Counted from the stretch's first letter, positions 24,972 through 33,847 are shown. The stretch: DNA of 64,000 nucleotides from Cyanobium sp. CH-040 (GCF_024346135.1 NZ_JAGQCJ010000007.1:95191-159190), one strand, 5' to 3'. The notes: generated by a model not told the origin, from the sequence alone. A program made the numbers and translations.

Positions 24972-25855
24972 CGCTCTGGATGTTGGAGAAGCAGCTGCTC
25001 ACGAATCCAGGGGTGGTCTGCGATGGCTTTCACCGGGTGATAGAGGTGATCGGGGCGCATCTCCTCCAAACACCAGTCGCGACGCCACAGGATCCCGCTG
25101 AGCTCGTCGGCAACGGCCACGGGGTAGCCATGGTGCAGGGCCAGGGTGTGAAAGATGAACTCGATGAAGGGGAATCGTTCTCGGCCGATTCGATTGACCC
25201 AGCTCTGCGGAAGCCGCAACCTGGCCGCCATAGCGGCTGCTCGTCGCCGAGCGGCGTTACGCCGCTCCAGTGTGGCCGAGTGCTGGTCCACGAATGCAGC
25301 CACGGCGGCGATCAACCGCTGGCTGATGCGTGCTGCACACACCATGCCATGGGCCCAGGGCAACGGTAGCTGGCGCACCGGAACGCAATGAAACCAGGGC
25401 CATCCATCCTCCCCGCTTGCTGCTTCAGAAGGATGGTGAACCGTGCGAGCGGATCCAACGAGCAGATCGGCATCGGGATAGGCCCGATCAAGCTTCAGGA
25501 GCGCCCCAGGATCAGCCAGAAACACATCGTCCTCAATCAGCCAGCAGTGGCGGAAAGGAGAAGCGCTGTGAGTGAGATGAAACAGCGCCTTATCCCAGGC
25601 GCTGCAATAGAGACCTTTGCGCACAGCTGGATTGAAGTGATGAAAACCAGCATCGTGGCAACGTTGATCTAGGAGATTAACGATCCGCAAGTCGGAAGAA
25701 GACGTGACATCCCAGTTGGGGTCATCAACGACAACATCAACCCTGTAACCCAGATCGACAAACTGCTCGTAGAAACGAATCTGAGACTTCAGCGGGCGAT
25801 GGCACAGGAAAACGATCGTCCGTTGATCGTGCGTCACCTCGGTTGATGCCCTCAT
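24968..25855 (-). CDS. Probable glycosyltransferase of an uncharacterised family
   Basis: 295 residues from ATG 25855 (ATGA overlap with the upstream gene); a longer frame exists but would cover that gene. Strand-turn-strand elements TIVFLCHRPLKSQIRFYEQF and YRVDVVVDDPNWDV, then HCWLIEDDVFLADPGALLKL, where EDD resembles the metal-binding DXD of GT-A enzymes such as GT25. The end is rich in Trp/His (WRRDWCLEEMRPDHLYHPVK). I infer a sugar transferase from these and the neighbourhood. Confidence 0.6.
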   Translation of the reverse strand: MRASTEVTHDQRTIVFLCHRPLKSQIRFYEQFVDLGYRVDVVVDDPNWDVTSSSDLRIVNLLDQRCHDAGFHHFNPAVRKGLYCSAWDKALFHLTHSASPFRHCWLIEDDVFLADPGALLKLDRAYPDADLLVGSARTVHHPSEAASGEDGWPWFHCVPVRQLPLPWAHGMVCAARISQRLIAAVAAFVDQHSATLERRNAARRRAAAMAARLRLPQSWVNRIGRERFPFIEFIFHTLALHHGYPVAVADELSGILWRRDWCLEEMRPDHLYHPVKAIADHPWIREQLLLQHPER

Positions 25856-26829
25856 CGCCACGGTTGCAGCATGCCAAGCGCACGACGCCCCAGGCGCTGC
25901 GGCCATGGGAGTGGGTCTGGAGGAAGCGCAAAGCGAAGATCGGCAGGGGCCGAGGAGAGCATCGAGGCCGCCACACTGAATGAGGAGTTGGAGGGATGAA
26001 CCAACGCATCGCAGCACGCCAGCAGCAGCAGATCAATTACCGCATCACGCGTCTTCTCGGCGGCACTGGGGCCAAAGTCGCTGAGATGCACCGGCAGGCC
26101 AGGTGCAGGCAGCAACTTCTGCCGCACCACCAGACGCGGCACGCAATCACGGATCCGTGCCTCAGTGTCGCGATTGTCTGTGGCCAGAAAAACCGTCGAA
26201 TCCGGCCATCGCCGTCGCAGGTGGCGGATCACACGAAGCACAGCGCTATCCCGTCGGGCCTTCTCCGCTGCTCCGGGCTCCATTGTGTCTCGCAGGTGCA
26301 CGCCGATCATGCGTGGCTGGAAGTGTTCGGCGGCAAAGCGGCTCACCTCCATAGCGATTCCGGGGGAAGGCTGGAGGATGGTGTGGAAAGGCCCGCTCAA
26401 GGGGTCGGTAGCGAGATGGGAAGGCAGGCCAGTGAAGTCTGTGAGCACGATCACATCCTGGGGATAGGCATCCTGGTCAAGATCAGCCGAGAGCAACGCC
26501 TTCGTGCGGGCTCTCTCCCAGTGGCTCCATCCCTGCTCAAGATAGAGTTGATGGACTGGATCACCAAGCCGTCCGCTCCAGACCGGCGGGTGTGCATCCC
26601 TCCTATTCCAGAAATCAACGGGCAATTCGCCTGCAGCGAGTCCGTCCTGGAGCTGGAAGAGCTCCGGAAACATGTTGCTTCCAACAGGACCGAACGACCC
26701 ATCGCTCCAATCCACCAGGATTCTACGCTTGGTTGCAGCTCCATACGCGATAGCGGCCAGCACAACGCGCAGCGCATCACCAAGGCCAGCACCACGGCTT
26801 GATTTCACCAGGATCATCTGCGGCAGCAT
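25852..26829 (-). CDS. NodZ-like fucosyltransferase family protein
   Basis: 325 residues from ATG 26829 (TGATG overlap with the upstream stop); ATG 26847 is an alternative. ILVKSSRGAGLGDALRVVLA and RRILVDWSDGSFGP match the N-terminal G-G-L-G-D motif and 'VDW' of NodZ/GT23; MIGVHLRDTME replaces the H-x-R-R-T-D motif; TVFLATDNRDTEARI and HPSNSSFSVAASML complete the pattern. Likely uses GDP-fucose (made by gmd and fcl at 35.8-37.9 kb), but the altered HLRDTM motif leaves donor choice open. Confidence 0.65.
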   Translation of the reverse strand: MLPQMILVKSSRGAGLGDALRVVLAAIAYGAATKRRILVDWSDGSFGPVGSNMFPELFQLQDGLAAGELPVDFWNRRDAHPPVWSGRLGDPVHQLYLEQGWSHWERARTKALLSADLDQDAYPQDVIVLTDFTGLPSHLATDPLSGPFHTILQPSPGIAMEVSRFAAEHFQPRMIGVHLRDTMEPGAAEKARRDSAVLRVIRHLRRRWPDSTVFLATDNRDTEARIRDCVPRLVVRQKLLPAPGLPVHLSDFGPSAAEKTRDAVIDLLLLACCDALVHPSNSSFSVAASMLSSAPADLRFALPPDPLPWPQRLGRRALGMLQPWR

Positions 26830-27644
26830 CAGATGCCCAAGCGCCACCAGAGCAATGCAAGCCGCTGATAGGCGGCTTCACCTATGCGCATCTTGATCTG
26901 GAATCGCCAACGCATGCCGGGCTGGGGGGGGGCATAGCTCGGATCGTCGCCCTCTCCGGGTTTGAAGCAGGCCTTCCAGAGATGGCCATGCCGATAGAGA
27001 TGATGCACCACACGGGTGTGCCCAGTGGAAACATGGTGCCTCGCGAGGTGCTCGGCAAGCAGAGTTTCGGGGTGGATCAGAAGGCCCTCACGAAGATACT
27101 CAGCGATCACATTGAATCGGTTGGCATAGATCGCCATCAGATCGGGGGAGGCGATGGCGAAGCGGTCATTGAGCCCTCCCCAGCTGTCGTGGGCGGGTAC
27201 ATAGAGCACATCACGCCGGAGTTGCTCCAGCGGCTCGATCGGAACCACATAGAGATTGTCGAAGCGCAGGCGCAACACCCAGTCGAAAGTGATGCCCTGT
27301 TGAGCTGCCCAGGTGCGCTGCAGCTGATCGACCTGATGAATACTGCGGAGCTGGCGGAGATAGCCAAGGAGAGGATCTGTGGTTGTCCAGGCCCGTGATT
27401 CCACATCATGACCAACTGGAGCCTGCGAAAAAAAATCCGTCAGATCAGGCTCCGAACGTTCATGAATGAAGTCGTGGAAGGGCAGCAGGAATGCAGCTTG
27501 CGAACCAAGACCAGCTGGAAAATGGCCAAAGAAAAATAAATCCTGGTGTCTTAGAGGCCTAAGAATATGCTTATGAAGAGAAGGCAGGGTGTGGCGCAAT
27601 GACCTCACCTGGCCCGAGAAGCACAATGCTATCCGCACCTTCAA
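26829..27644 (-). CDS. Uncharacterised polysaccharide-locus protein with glycosyltransferase-like features
   Basis: 271 residues. It begins VRIALCFSGQVRSLRHTLPS, the 'SGQxR' start shared by a group of uncharacterised proteins in capsule and O-antigen loci, and has DWVLRLRFDNLYVVPIEPLE, reminiscent of the R-x-D-x-x metal/nucleotide site, plus HPETLLAEHLARH. No membrane segment. The function is inferred only from these features and its place between sugar transferases. Confidence 0.55.
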   Translation of the reverse strand: MKVRIALCFSGQVRSLRHTLPSLHKHILRPLRHQDLFFFGHFPAGLGSQAAFLLPFHDFIHERSEPDLTDFFSQAPVGHDVESRAWTTTDPLLGYLRQLRSIHQVDQLQRTWAAQQGITFDWVLRLRFDNLYVVPIEPLEQLRRDVLYVPAHDSWGGLNDRFAIASPDLMAIYANRFNVIAEYLREGLLIHPETLLAEHLARHHVSTGHTRVVHHLYRHGHLWKACFKPGEGDDPSYAPPQPGMRWRFQIKMRIGEAAYQRLALLWWRLGI

Positions 27645-27680
27645 ACGCCGCCCATCAATCCACAGGCATGAGCAAATAGC

Positions 27681-28481
27681 CTATGACAAGACATACCAGT
27701 CATCCCATCGGGAGAGCTCTTCATGTTTTCGCGCATATCCGTGCGACACGAGAAGATCATAAATTTTTGTGCGTGCCGGTTCGCAGTAGTTATGCTCGAC
27801 GGTAATCACGCGAATAATCCGTTTGCCATAATCAAGACTCGACAAAATCGCATACTCAGAGCCTTCCGTGTCGACCGACAAGTAGCCAATCTCCGGAGGC
27901 GCTTCATGGAAGTCAAGCAAATCATTCAAGCTCACCGTTTCAACTGCGTAGGTAGTAGACCGGGACAAACGAATCTGCGATGCCCAGTCGCCTGAGTCTG
28001 CATATTGAGCAATAGCACTGAGTTCAGGCGAGTCCACCTCGAGAAAGTCAATCTCCTTTCCAGTCTGATCAGAAACACAGCGCAGGTCAATCGAGCAAGT
28101 TCGATTCAACTGGAGTCGCTCATGCCAGATACGGGCGGGTTCCGCAAGAATGCCCTTCCAGCCAAGGATCGTTTCGAGCAGCCAGGTATTACTTAACGAG
28201 ATGCCATTCGTCGCCCCAAATTCAACAAAGTAGGAACATCCTTGCTTGTCAATTAGCTCACTTAACACAAAAAGATCTTGAGCTAGTTGAGCCTTGGAAA
28301 ACGCCATAAACCCACCAACGGCTTCTCGTTGCCGCTGAGACAAAACCTGCCAAAGTCTTAGAGGAGGCGGAATGTCAGCGGCTGCAGCCTTAAGCCGAGA
28401 AAGCTCTGACCTTGGAAGAATCTCATACCCATAAGCCCTGGCAGCGGCTTTAATTCGGTTTTTGAGTCCACTTACAATCAT
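27681..28481 (-). CDS. FkbM-family methyltransferase
   Basis: 266 residues. SYFVEFGATNGISLSNTWLL is SAM motif I, GILAEPARIWHERL the acidic strand, and IGYLSVDTEGSEYAILSSLD the FkbM signature; RVITVEHNYCEPART follows. The N-terminal 80 residues form a separate helical segment. A+T-rich relative to the locus. 36 bp separate it from the gene at 26829. Probable sugar O-methyltransferase. Confidence 0.85.
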   Translation of the reverse strand: MIVSGLKNRIKAAARAYGYEILPRSELSRLKAAAADIPPPLRLWQVLSQRQREAVGGFMAFSKAQLAQDLFVLSELIDKQGCSYFVEFGATNGISLSNTWLLETILGWKGILAEPARIWHERLQLNRTCSIDLRCVSDQTGKEIDFLEVDSPELSAIAQYADSGDWASQIRLSRSTTYAVETVSLNDLLDFHEAPPEIGYLSVDTEGSEYAILSSLDYGKRIIRVITVEHNYCEPARTKIYDLLVSHGYARKHEELSRWDDWYVLS

Positions 28482-28605
28482 CAGATTACAGCAAGATTGT
28501 CAATGATAAAGGGTCTCGCACTGAATAAAGCCGCAATGAGGCATGGACACCGGCACGAATAACTGCATCAAGACAGCTATTACCTCCACGACCAACACTA
28601 CTAAC

Positions 28606-29541
28606 TCAGGGTAGCTGAATAACCCTGGAGCCTCGGATTAGCGCATGAGCAGAAAGAAAGAATCCAACATTACTTGTGCAAGTAATTACAACCTTGGATT
28701 CCGACAGAGCCAGGCACATGGCGTATAAATCTACAGCAAAGCTCTCGCGATCGCTAATTATCCCAACAGTATCATGCATGACAATCGAACCTTTGGTTAC
28801 TGGCAACTCTGAGAGGTATTCACATCTTACTCCATACTGTGCAATAAAAGCATCGCGATACTGGCGCTGGTCTGTTTGGATGATTATTTTCTGAATGTCA
28901 CCAGCAGCGAAGAGATGATCAACAATCGCAAAGTAAGCACTGAGGCCAACTGGAGTGACTTCGGTGTGTTTATCCGTTCCTCTGATAAGGACTGCAGCTG
29001 AATCTCCATGTCTAATTGAGTATTTATCAGCAAAGAACCGTGATCTCTCGAGAACCCTTTCCGAAGGAGACATATACGTTGTAAAATACCATCGCATCCA
29101 GTCGATCCCAAGATGTCTTTGTACAATGTCAACATAAGTGCCATGGTGGTAGAATGGATTGATGTTGATCGGCAGTGGATCAAGCTTGGACTTGGCTGAT
29201 TTCGGTGGAGCATTGAAGAGGATATTCCAGATCGATTGATTAGAAGAATTTGTGAAAGCCTGAATCCCAAGACGCGAATCAATCTGCTGCACTGCGTGAC
29301 CGTGGTAAGTGGCTTCAATTACCCCCCACATTGTGGTCATAAAACAAGAGAAAAGCCCGGCATTATGTAGCACAAAGAGAGTTCCATCGATCTGAATATT
29401 CCTTTCCAGCACTGCATATCTTACATAGAAGTGAGCCCTCTGCGGCGACAGCTGAAACAAAATTTGGAGCACGAAGCGTCGAACATACATCAACGCGAGA
29501 TTCTTCATGCCGGGCAACTTTACTCCGCTCATCTTAAGCAA
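28606..29541 (-). CDS. Fucosyltransferase-like protein
   Basis: 311 residues. AAVLIRGTDKHTEVTPVGLS matches the R-G-T-D-K GDP-fucose-binding motif, KIIIQTDQRQYRDAF the 'TD' motif and ITCTSNVGFFLSAHAL the C-terminal S-N-V/F-x-F-x-x-x-x-x-L motif of GT23/GT11/O-FucT-like proteins. The N-terminus has a short hydrophobic stretch but no clear cleavage site. It is the most A+T-rich gene of the locus with the following GT2. Function inferred. Confidence 0.6.
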   Translation of the reverse strand: MLKMSGVKLPGMKNLALMYVRRFVLQILFQLSPQRAHFYVRYAVLERNIQIDGTLFVLHNAGLFSCFMTTMWGVIEATYHGHAVQQIDSRLGIQAFTNSSNQSIWNILFNAPPKSAKSKLDPLPININPFYHHGTYVDIVQRHLGIDWMRWYFTTYMSPSERVLERSRFFADKYSIRHGDSAAVLIRGTDKHTEVTPVGLSAYFAIVDHLFAAGDIQKIIIQTDQRQYRDAFIAQYGVRCEYLSELPVTKGSIVMHDTVGIISDRESFAVDLYAMCLALSESKVVITCTSNVGFFLSAHALIRGSRVIQLP

Positions 29542-29588
29542 AGATTATCACACAGTAAAATGCACAAGAAGACAACTTTCCGGCGCGC

Positions 29589-30386
29589 CTAAGATGACAT
29601 ACTTGCCAACGACTCTTTGCAGTAGTATAACAATCTCAATGTCGCCGCTTTTGCAGCAGAAGCCGTACTAAGAAGACGCCACAAGAGCAGCCATCGCAGC
29701 GATTCTCGCTCCAAAAGAAACTCTCTTCTTCTGGACTCAAGCCTATCTCGTATACTTCTATCAACGCGCGATTTGTTGTGATCATGGCATCTAAAATAGC
29801 CAAGTAACCTGTCAATTCTAATTCTTCGAAAATCTCTATACGGACGTAGGAGGAACCAGTAGTCCATCACAAAGTGCTCATCAATGGGGAAAGGCCCCAA
29901 AGCCTCCTGGACCTGTCGCTTATAGAAATAGCACGATGGATTAAGCGGCCACTTGAATGACTGACAAAACAACAGATCAATCATTCTGACTGACGATTGA
30001 AGAAGTATCTCATCTTCTCCATTAACTATTGCTAGATTGCCGACGACGATGTCTACATCAGGATTTGACTCAAATGTTTCCAAAACTGATGGCAGCGCCC
30101 TATCGGCCAGAAAGTCATCAGAATTCAAGAAGCCTATGATTAATCCAGTTGAATCCGAGAATCCAAGATTCATTGCATCAGATTGTCCTTTATCTTTGGA
30201 TGACTGCCAACTAAGGTGTGGGTATTCTAGTGCAAGCTTGCTTAGTTCATCTAAAGTGCCATCTGATGATCCGCCATCAATCACAATATGCTCTAAATCT
30301 GGCACATTCTGCATGGCGACACTCTCAACACATGCTCGAATCCACGGCTTAGCATTGAGCGATGGTGTAATGATCGATATTTTCAT
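29589..30386 (-). CDS. Glycosyltransferase family 2 (WcaA-like)
   Basis: 265 residues from ATG 30386; a longer frame to 30479 would overlap the ABC transporter gene. MKISIITPSLNAKPWIRACV, EHIVIDGGSSDGTLDEL, KGQSDAMNLGFSDSTGLIIG and FLNSDDFLADRALP (metal site NSDD) are classic for colanic-acid-type GT2 enzymes; ALGPFPIDEHFVMDYWFLLR is the catalytic-base region. A+T-rich compared with the transporter 30 bp upstream, so a composition boundary lies between them. Confidence 0.87.
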   Translation of the reverse strand: MKISIITPSLNAKPWIRACVESVAMQNVPDLEHIVIDGGSSDGTLDELSKLALEYPHLSWQSSKDKGQSDAMNLGFSDSTGLIIGFLNSDDFLADRALPSVLETFESNPDVDIVVGNLAIVNGEDEILLQSSVRMIDLLFCQSFKWPLNPSCYFYKRQVQEALGPFPIDEHFVMDYWFLLRPYRDFRRIRIDRLLGYFRCHDHNKSRVDRSIRDRLESRRREFLLERESLRWLLLWRLLSTASAAKAATLRLLYYCKESLASMSS

Positions 30387-30415
30387 TGGTCGTTCAAAAG
30401 TTCTGCCTGATCTGC

Positions 30416-32332
30416 TCAGTCCATGGCCCGTTGAGGTAGCTCCACACACACGCTCCTTGCCCTGCTTTGTCTGAGCCAAAGTTCTCGATAGAAGCCATCA
30501 GAGCTTTCCAACAGCTGTGAATGGCTACCCCGCTCCACAATTCGCCCGCCATCCACCACCACGATCAGATCAGCATTGACGATCGTGCTCAGCCGGTGGG
30601 CGATCACGAGCACCGTGTGCTGCCGCTCGAATGCCTCGATTGCCTCCTGCACCAGCCGCTCGCTCGCCGAATCCAGAGCGCTGGTGGCCTCATCGAGGAT
30701 CAGCAGTTCCGGATCGCGCAGAAACGCGCGCGCCAGTGAGATCCGCTGGCGCTGGCCACCGCTCAGCCGGTAGCCCCGCTCGCCCACCAGCGTGTCGTAG
30801 CCATCGGGCAGGCTCGCGATGAAGCCGGCCGCCTGAGCGCGCGTCGTCGCCGCCGCGATCGCCTTGCGGTTTGCCCCCAGGCATCCGAAGCCGATGTTCT
30901 CCGCCAGGGTGGCATTCAACAGAAACGTGTCCTGACTCACCACGCCCAGCCGGCGCTGCCAGCTCGCCAGATCCAGCGCCTGCAGATCCACCCCATCGAT
31001 CAAGAGCCGACCCTCCGTGGGCTCGTAGAGGCCCACCAGCAGATCGGCGATCGAACTCTTGCCCGCCCCGCTGGCTCCCACCAGCGCCACCGTGCGGCCC
31101 CGCGGGATCTCCAGATCAATGCCGCGCAGCACCCAGGGCCGGTCGGCCCCATAGCGCAAGCCCACCCCCTCCAGGAGGATGCCGTCGCGCAGCCCGGCGA
31201 ACGCCACGCCGCCCCGCCGGCGCAGCTCCTTGCCCTCGGGCCGCAGGAAGCCGTTCAGCCGCTCCAGATTCGCCGCATTGGTGCTGAGCATCGAGTAGGC
31301 GCTGGCGATGCCGCTGAGGGCCATGTTCAGCCGCTGCAGCGCCAGCACGAACACCACCAGGCTGGGCAGCACCCCAGAAGCGCGGGTGCCGAAGGCCAGC
31401 ACGCTCACCACGGCGATGGTGGCGATGGCCAGCAGCGGCAGCAGGCCGCTGATCGGATCGAGCACCGCCAGCAGCAGGGCCTGGCGCCGCTGCGCCGCCT
31501 CCTGCTCCCCCAGCTGCTCGTGGAAATCGGCATCGGCCGCCTCCAGCCAGCCCAGGCTGTGCAGCAGCCGCAACCCCTGGATGGTTTCGGTGAGTCGGCT
31601 GCTGATCGCCACGCTGGCCGCCGTGAGCCGGTTGGCGGTGCGACGGATGCGCGGCAGCAGCTGCTTCTGCAGCAGCAACACCACCAGCGCGATCAGGGCG
31701 GCGGCCAGCAGCAGCCAGGGCGACAGGCCGATCAGCACCAGCAGATAGGTGAGGCCCATCAGCACCTGGATCACCAGGGCATTGCTGGCCTCAATCTCCA
31801 GCCGCACCGTTTCCGGTGCACTGCCCGCCAGCTCGGTGAGGTCGCCCACCCGGTAGCCGCTGGCGCAGGCGAAGCTCAGGGCGGTGATGCTGCGGTGGAT
31901 CAGGCCACGGATGCGGCGATTGCAGCGCGCCGTGAACCAGCCCACGCTCACGGTGTTGAGAAACTGCAGCAGCGCCTGGCCCAGCTTCAGGGCCACCGCC
32001 AGCAGGATCAGCCCCACAAACAGCCGCGTGGGCTCCAGTGCCTCCAGCCAGCTCACCAGCGCCGGCAGGCGGGAGATCAGCGGCTTGGTTTCCCAGGTCA
32101 TCGCCCCGGGGGTGGGGTCGCTGAGCAGATCCACCGCCAGAAACACCGTGGCCAGGCTCGCCCCCTCCAGAGCCGCCCGGCCCAGGTTGCTGGCCGTGGC
32201 CAGCGCCAGCAGCTTCCACTGCTCCAGCGCCGTGCGCCGGATCAGCCGCGAGGCCGGTTCCTGGCTCCACTGGATGCCGAGCGTGGTGGCCAGGCTGCGG
32301 GCGAGCTGGGGGAGGGAAATCGATTGCGGCAT
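30416..32332 (-). CDS. ABC transporter, MsbA-like exporter half with fused ATPase
   Basis: 638 residues from ATG 32332 (ATG 32371 possible). Residues about 50-320: transmembrane domain with six predicted helices. Residues about 380-620: nucleotide-binding domain with Walker A GASGAGKSSI, signature LSGGQRQRISLARAFL, Walker B LLILDEATSALD and the H-loop VIAHRLST. Such half-transporters work as homodimers and flip lipids or lipid-linked saccharides. Here it may export a lipid-linked polysaccharide unit; the locus thus has both a Wzy-like protein and an ABC exporter. Confidence 0.9.
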   Translation of the reverse strand: MPQSISLPQLARSLATTLGIQWSQEPASRLIRRTALEQWKLLALATASNLGRAALEGASLATVFLAVDLLSDPTPGAMTWETKPLISRLPALVSWLEALEPTRLFVGLILLAVALKLGQALLQFLNTVSVGWFTARCNRRIRGLIHRSITALSFACASGYRVGDLTELAGSAPETVRLEIEASNALVIQVLMGLTYLLVLIGLSPWLLLAAALIALVVLLLQKQLLPRIRRTANRLTAASVAISSRLTETIQGLRLLHSLGWLEAADADFHEQLGEQEAAQRRQALLLAVLDPISGLLPLLAIATIAVVSVLAFGTRASGVLPSLVVFVLALQRLNMALSGIASAYSMLSTNAANLERLNGFLRPEGKELRRRGGVAFAGLRDGILLEGVGLRYGADRPWVLRGIDLEIPRGRTVALVGASGAGKSSIADLLVGLYEPTEGRLLIDGVDLQALDLASWQRRLGVVSQDTFLLNATLAENIGFGCLGANRKAIAAATTRAQAAGFIASLPDGYDTLVGERGYRLSGGQRQRISLARAFLRDPELLILDEATSALDSASERLVQEAIEAFERQHTVLVIAHRLSTIVNADLIVVVDGGRIVERGSHSQLLESSDGFYRELWLRQSRARSVCVELPQRAMD

Positions 32333-32535
32333 GGGTAGAGGAGCTCGCCGGGGCCGGAGGTTGGGCTGCATCAGACGTGGCGTCGTAGCGGCACGGCCCG
32401 GCACGCGGCGAGGGCCGGCTGGCTCAGCAACCAGCAGATTTCAGCACTGAAACCAGGTCTGGGGTGCGGTCATCCGTCAACAGCGGCGTGGATCGCGCCG
32501 CCCTCAAGGGTGGGGAGCCCGGAGAGGCTGGCGGC

Positions 32536-32970
32536 TCAGAGGCTGGCGCCAAGCCAGATCTGGAAGTCGGCGGGATTCACGATCTGCAGGGGGACGACCG
32601 ACTCCTTCAGGGCCAGCAGGTCGGCATCGCCACTCACCAGCACAGGTGTTGCCGCTGCCAGGGCCAGGTCCAGGAAGACCTGATCGTGGGGGTCGCGCAC
32701 GCGCTGCGTGCTGCTGGGTATCGGAGCACTCCAGCTCTCGCTCCAGGGCAGCAGATCCTCCAGTAAACGATCGCGGTCGATCGGCTCCAGCCGGAACTTC
32801 GGATAGGCCAACACCCGCAGCAGCTCCATGGCCGTGGGCTGAGCCAGTACCGGCGTGATCCGACCCGTTTGCCAGCAAGGACGCAGCCAGCTAAGCCGGC
32901 CCTTGTCAAACAGCAGGGCCGACACCAGCACGTTGGTGTCGAGCACAGCCCGCACTGGGGCACGCCTCAC
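32536..32970 (-). CDS. PIN-domain toxin (COG1569-like, module 4)
   Basis: 144 residues. RAVLDTNVLVSALLF, TAMELLRVLAYPKFR, DPHDQVFLDLALAAAT and LVSGDADLLAL give all four acidic positions of the PIN active site. GTG/ATG start overlaps the antitoxin stop by 4 bp. Complete and apparently active; the subfamily is usually paired with an AbrB or RHH antitoxin, as here. Confidence 0.87.
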   Translation of the reverse strand: MRRAPVRAVLDTNVLVSALLFDKGRLSWLRPCWQTGRITPVLAQPTAMELLRVLAYPKFRLEPIDRDRLLEDLLPWSESWSAPIPSSTQRVRDPHDQVFLDLALAAATPVLVSGDADLLALKESVVPLQIVNPADFQIWLGASL

Positions 32971-33191
32971 CGATGGCGCGCCCAGTTCACGGCGTCGGCC
33001 ACGTCCGTTTCGCTGATCCCCAGCTCAGCCAGCCGCGCACGCACGGCCACGGCCCCACCGGGATGGATCGGGGTCAGCACGATCCGGCCGTTGTCGCACA
33101 CCACGTCGTAGTAGTCAGCTGCCCCCACCTGCTCCACCACCGCCTTGGGCAAGGTGAGCTGGTTCTTGCTGGTGCGCTTGGCCAGAACCAT
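32967..33191 (-). CDS. AbrB-type antitoxin (module 4)
   Basis: 74 residues from ATG 33191 (33212 is an alternative). VLAKRTSKNQLTLPKAVVEQ is a MazE/AbrB swapped-hairpin domain; the tail AVAVRARLAELGISETDVAD is a toxin-binding helix. AGGG lies about 10 nt before this start. I see no strong palindrome in front of it, unlike modules 1-3. Confidence 0.83.
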   Translation of the reverse strand: MVLAKRTSKNQLTLPKAVVEQVGAADYYDVVCDNGRIVLTPIHPGGAVAVRARLAELGISETDVADAVNWARHR

Positions 33192-33265
33192 GGAAATCAG
33201 CCCTGGGGACATTGGCCCAGAAAGGAATCCTTACTTTAGCGGTGATCGCGAGGAGGCCCATGGTG

Positions 33266-33721
33266 TCACTCCAGCGCCCGCAGCTGCCCCGGCAGCGGAC
33301 TGGTGGCCGGATGCACCTGCATCAGATAGTCGAGCGCCTCGAGGCGGCTGAGGCCCTGCCGGCGCATCAGCCAGGCCATGCACACCAGCGGCGAGCGCTC
33401 GATCGCCGCCACGCAGTGCACGAACACCGGCCCGCCGCCCTCCCGCCGCAGCCGCTCCAGCTCGGCCAGGGCGGCCTCCAGTTCGGCACGGCTCGGGTCG
33501 CGGCCGCTGCGGTGCTCCGGCAGCACCAGCCGGGCGCGCAGGAACCGCTCCTCCAGGCCGGTGGGAACCGCCCACTCGCTGTCGGCGCAGAGGCTCAGCA
33601 CCGCCCGGATCCCCTCCGCCTCCAGGCGCTGCAGGTGCGCCGGCCGCCGCGGCGCCGGCCCCAGCGCCAGCTCCCCGCGCAGCACCCAGTCCACCCGGAA
33701 GGTCGCCTTGGGCCTGGGCAT
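33266..33721 (-). CDS. Dual-specificity protein phosphatase
   Basis: 151 residues from ATG 33721. The C-x5-R-S catalytic loop is PVFVHCVAAIERSPLVCMAW, preceded by DSEWAVPTGLEERF with a plausible general acid. Typical families have HCxxGxxRS; here the central Gly is Ala (HCVAAIERS), which may alter the P-loop. Conserved LMRRQGLSRLEALDYLM follows. It could dephosphorylate the BY-kinase Tyr cluster, but that is inference. A very strong hairpin lies directly upstream. Confidence 0.78.
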   Translation of the reverse strand: MPRPKATFRVDWVLRGELALGPAPRRPAHLQRLEAEGIRAVLSLCADSEWAVPTGLEERFLRARLVLPEHRSGRDPSRAELEAALAELERLRREGGGPVFVHCVAAIERSPLVCMAWLMRRQGLSRLEALDYLMQVHPATSPLPGQLRALE

Positions 33722-33759
33722 CAGCGCGCTGCAGCAGGGGCACGACGCTCCATGATCGG

Positions 33760-33802
33760 CCGCCTGCTGCACCGGTGGCGGGCACACCGGTGCAGCAGGC
33801 GG
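33760..33802. repeat. Perfect 18-bp inverted repeat (hairpin)
   Basis: CCGCCTGCTGCACCGGTG (33760-33777) and its exact complement (33785-33802) with a 7-nt loop GCGGGCA. It lies between an orphan antitoxin and the phosphatase start. No T-run follows on either strand, so it is not a typical intrinsic terminator; it may be a terminator-like block, a mobile hairpin or an RNA element. Confidence 0.75.
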
Positions 33803-33847
33803 TGGGGCGGACGCGAGCGGGGCTCGAGCGTCTCAGGCCCTGCCGAT

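Noticed and set aside
30416..30479. Longer GT2 start inside the ABC transporter gene
   Set aside because: The extra residues are not typical; ATG 30386 gives the standard GT2 beginning.
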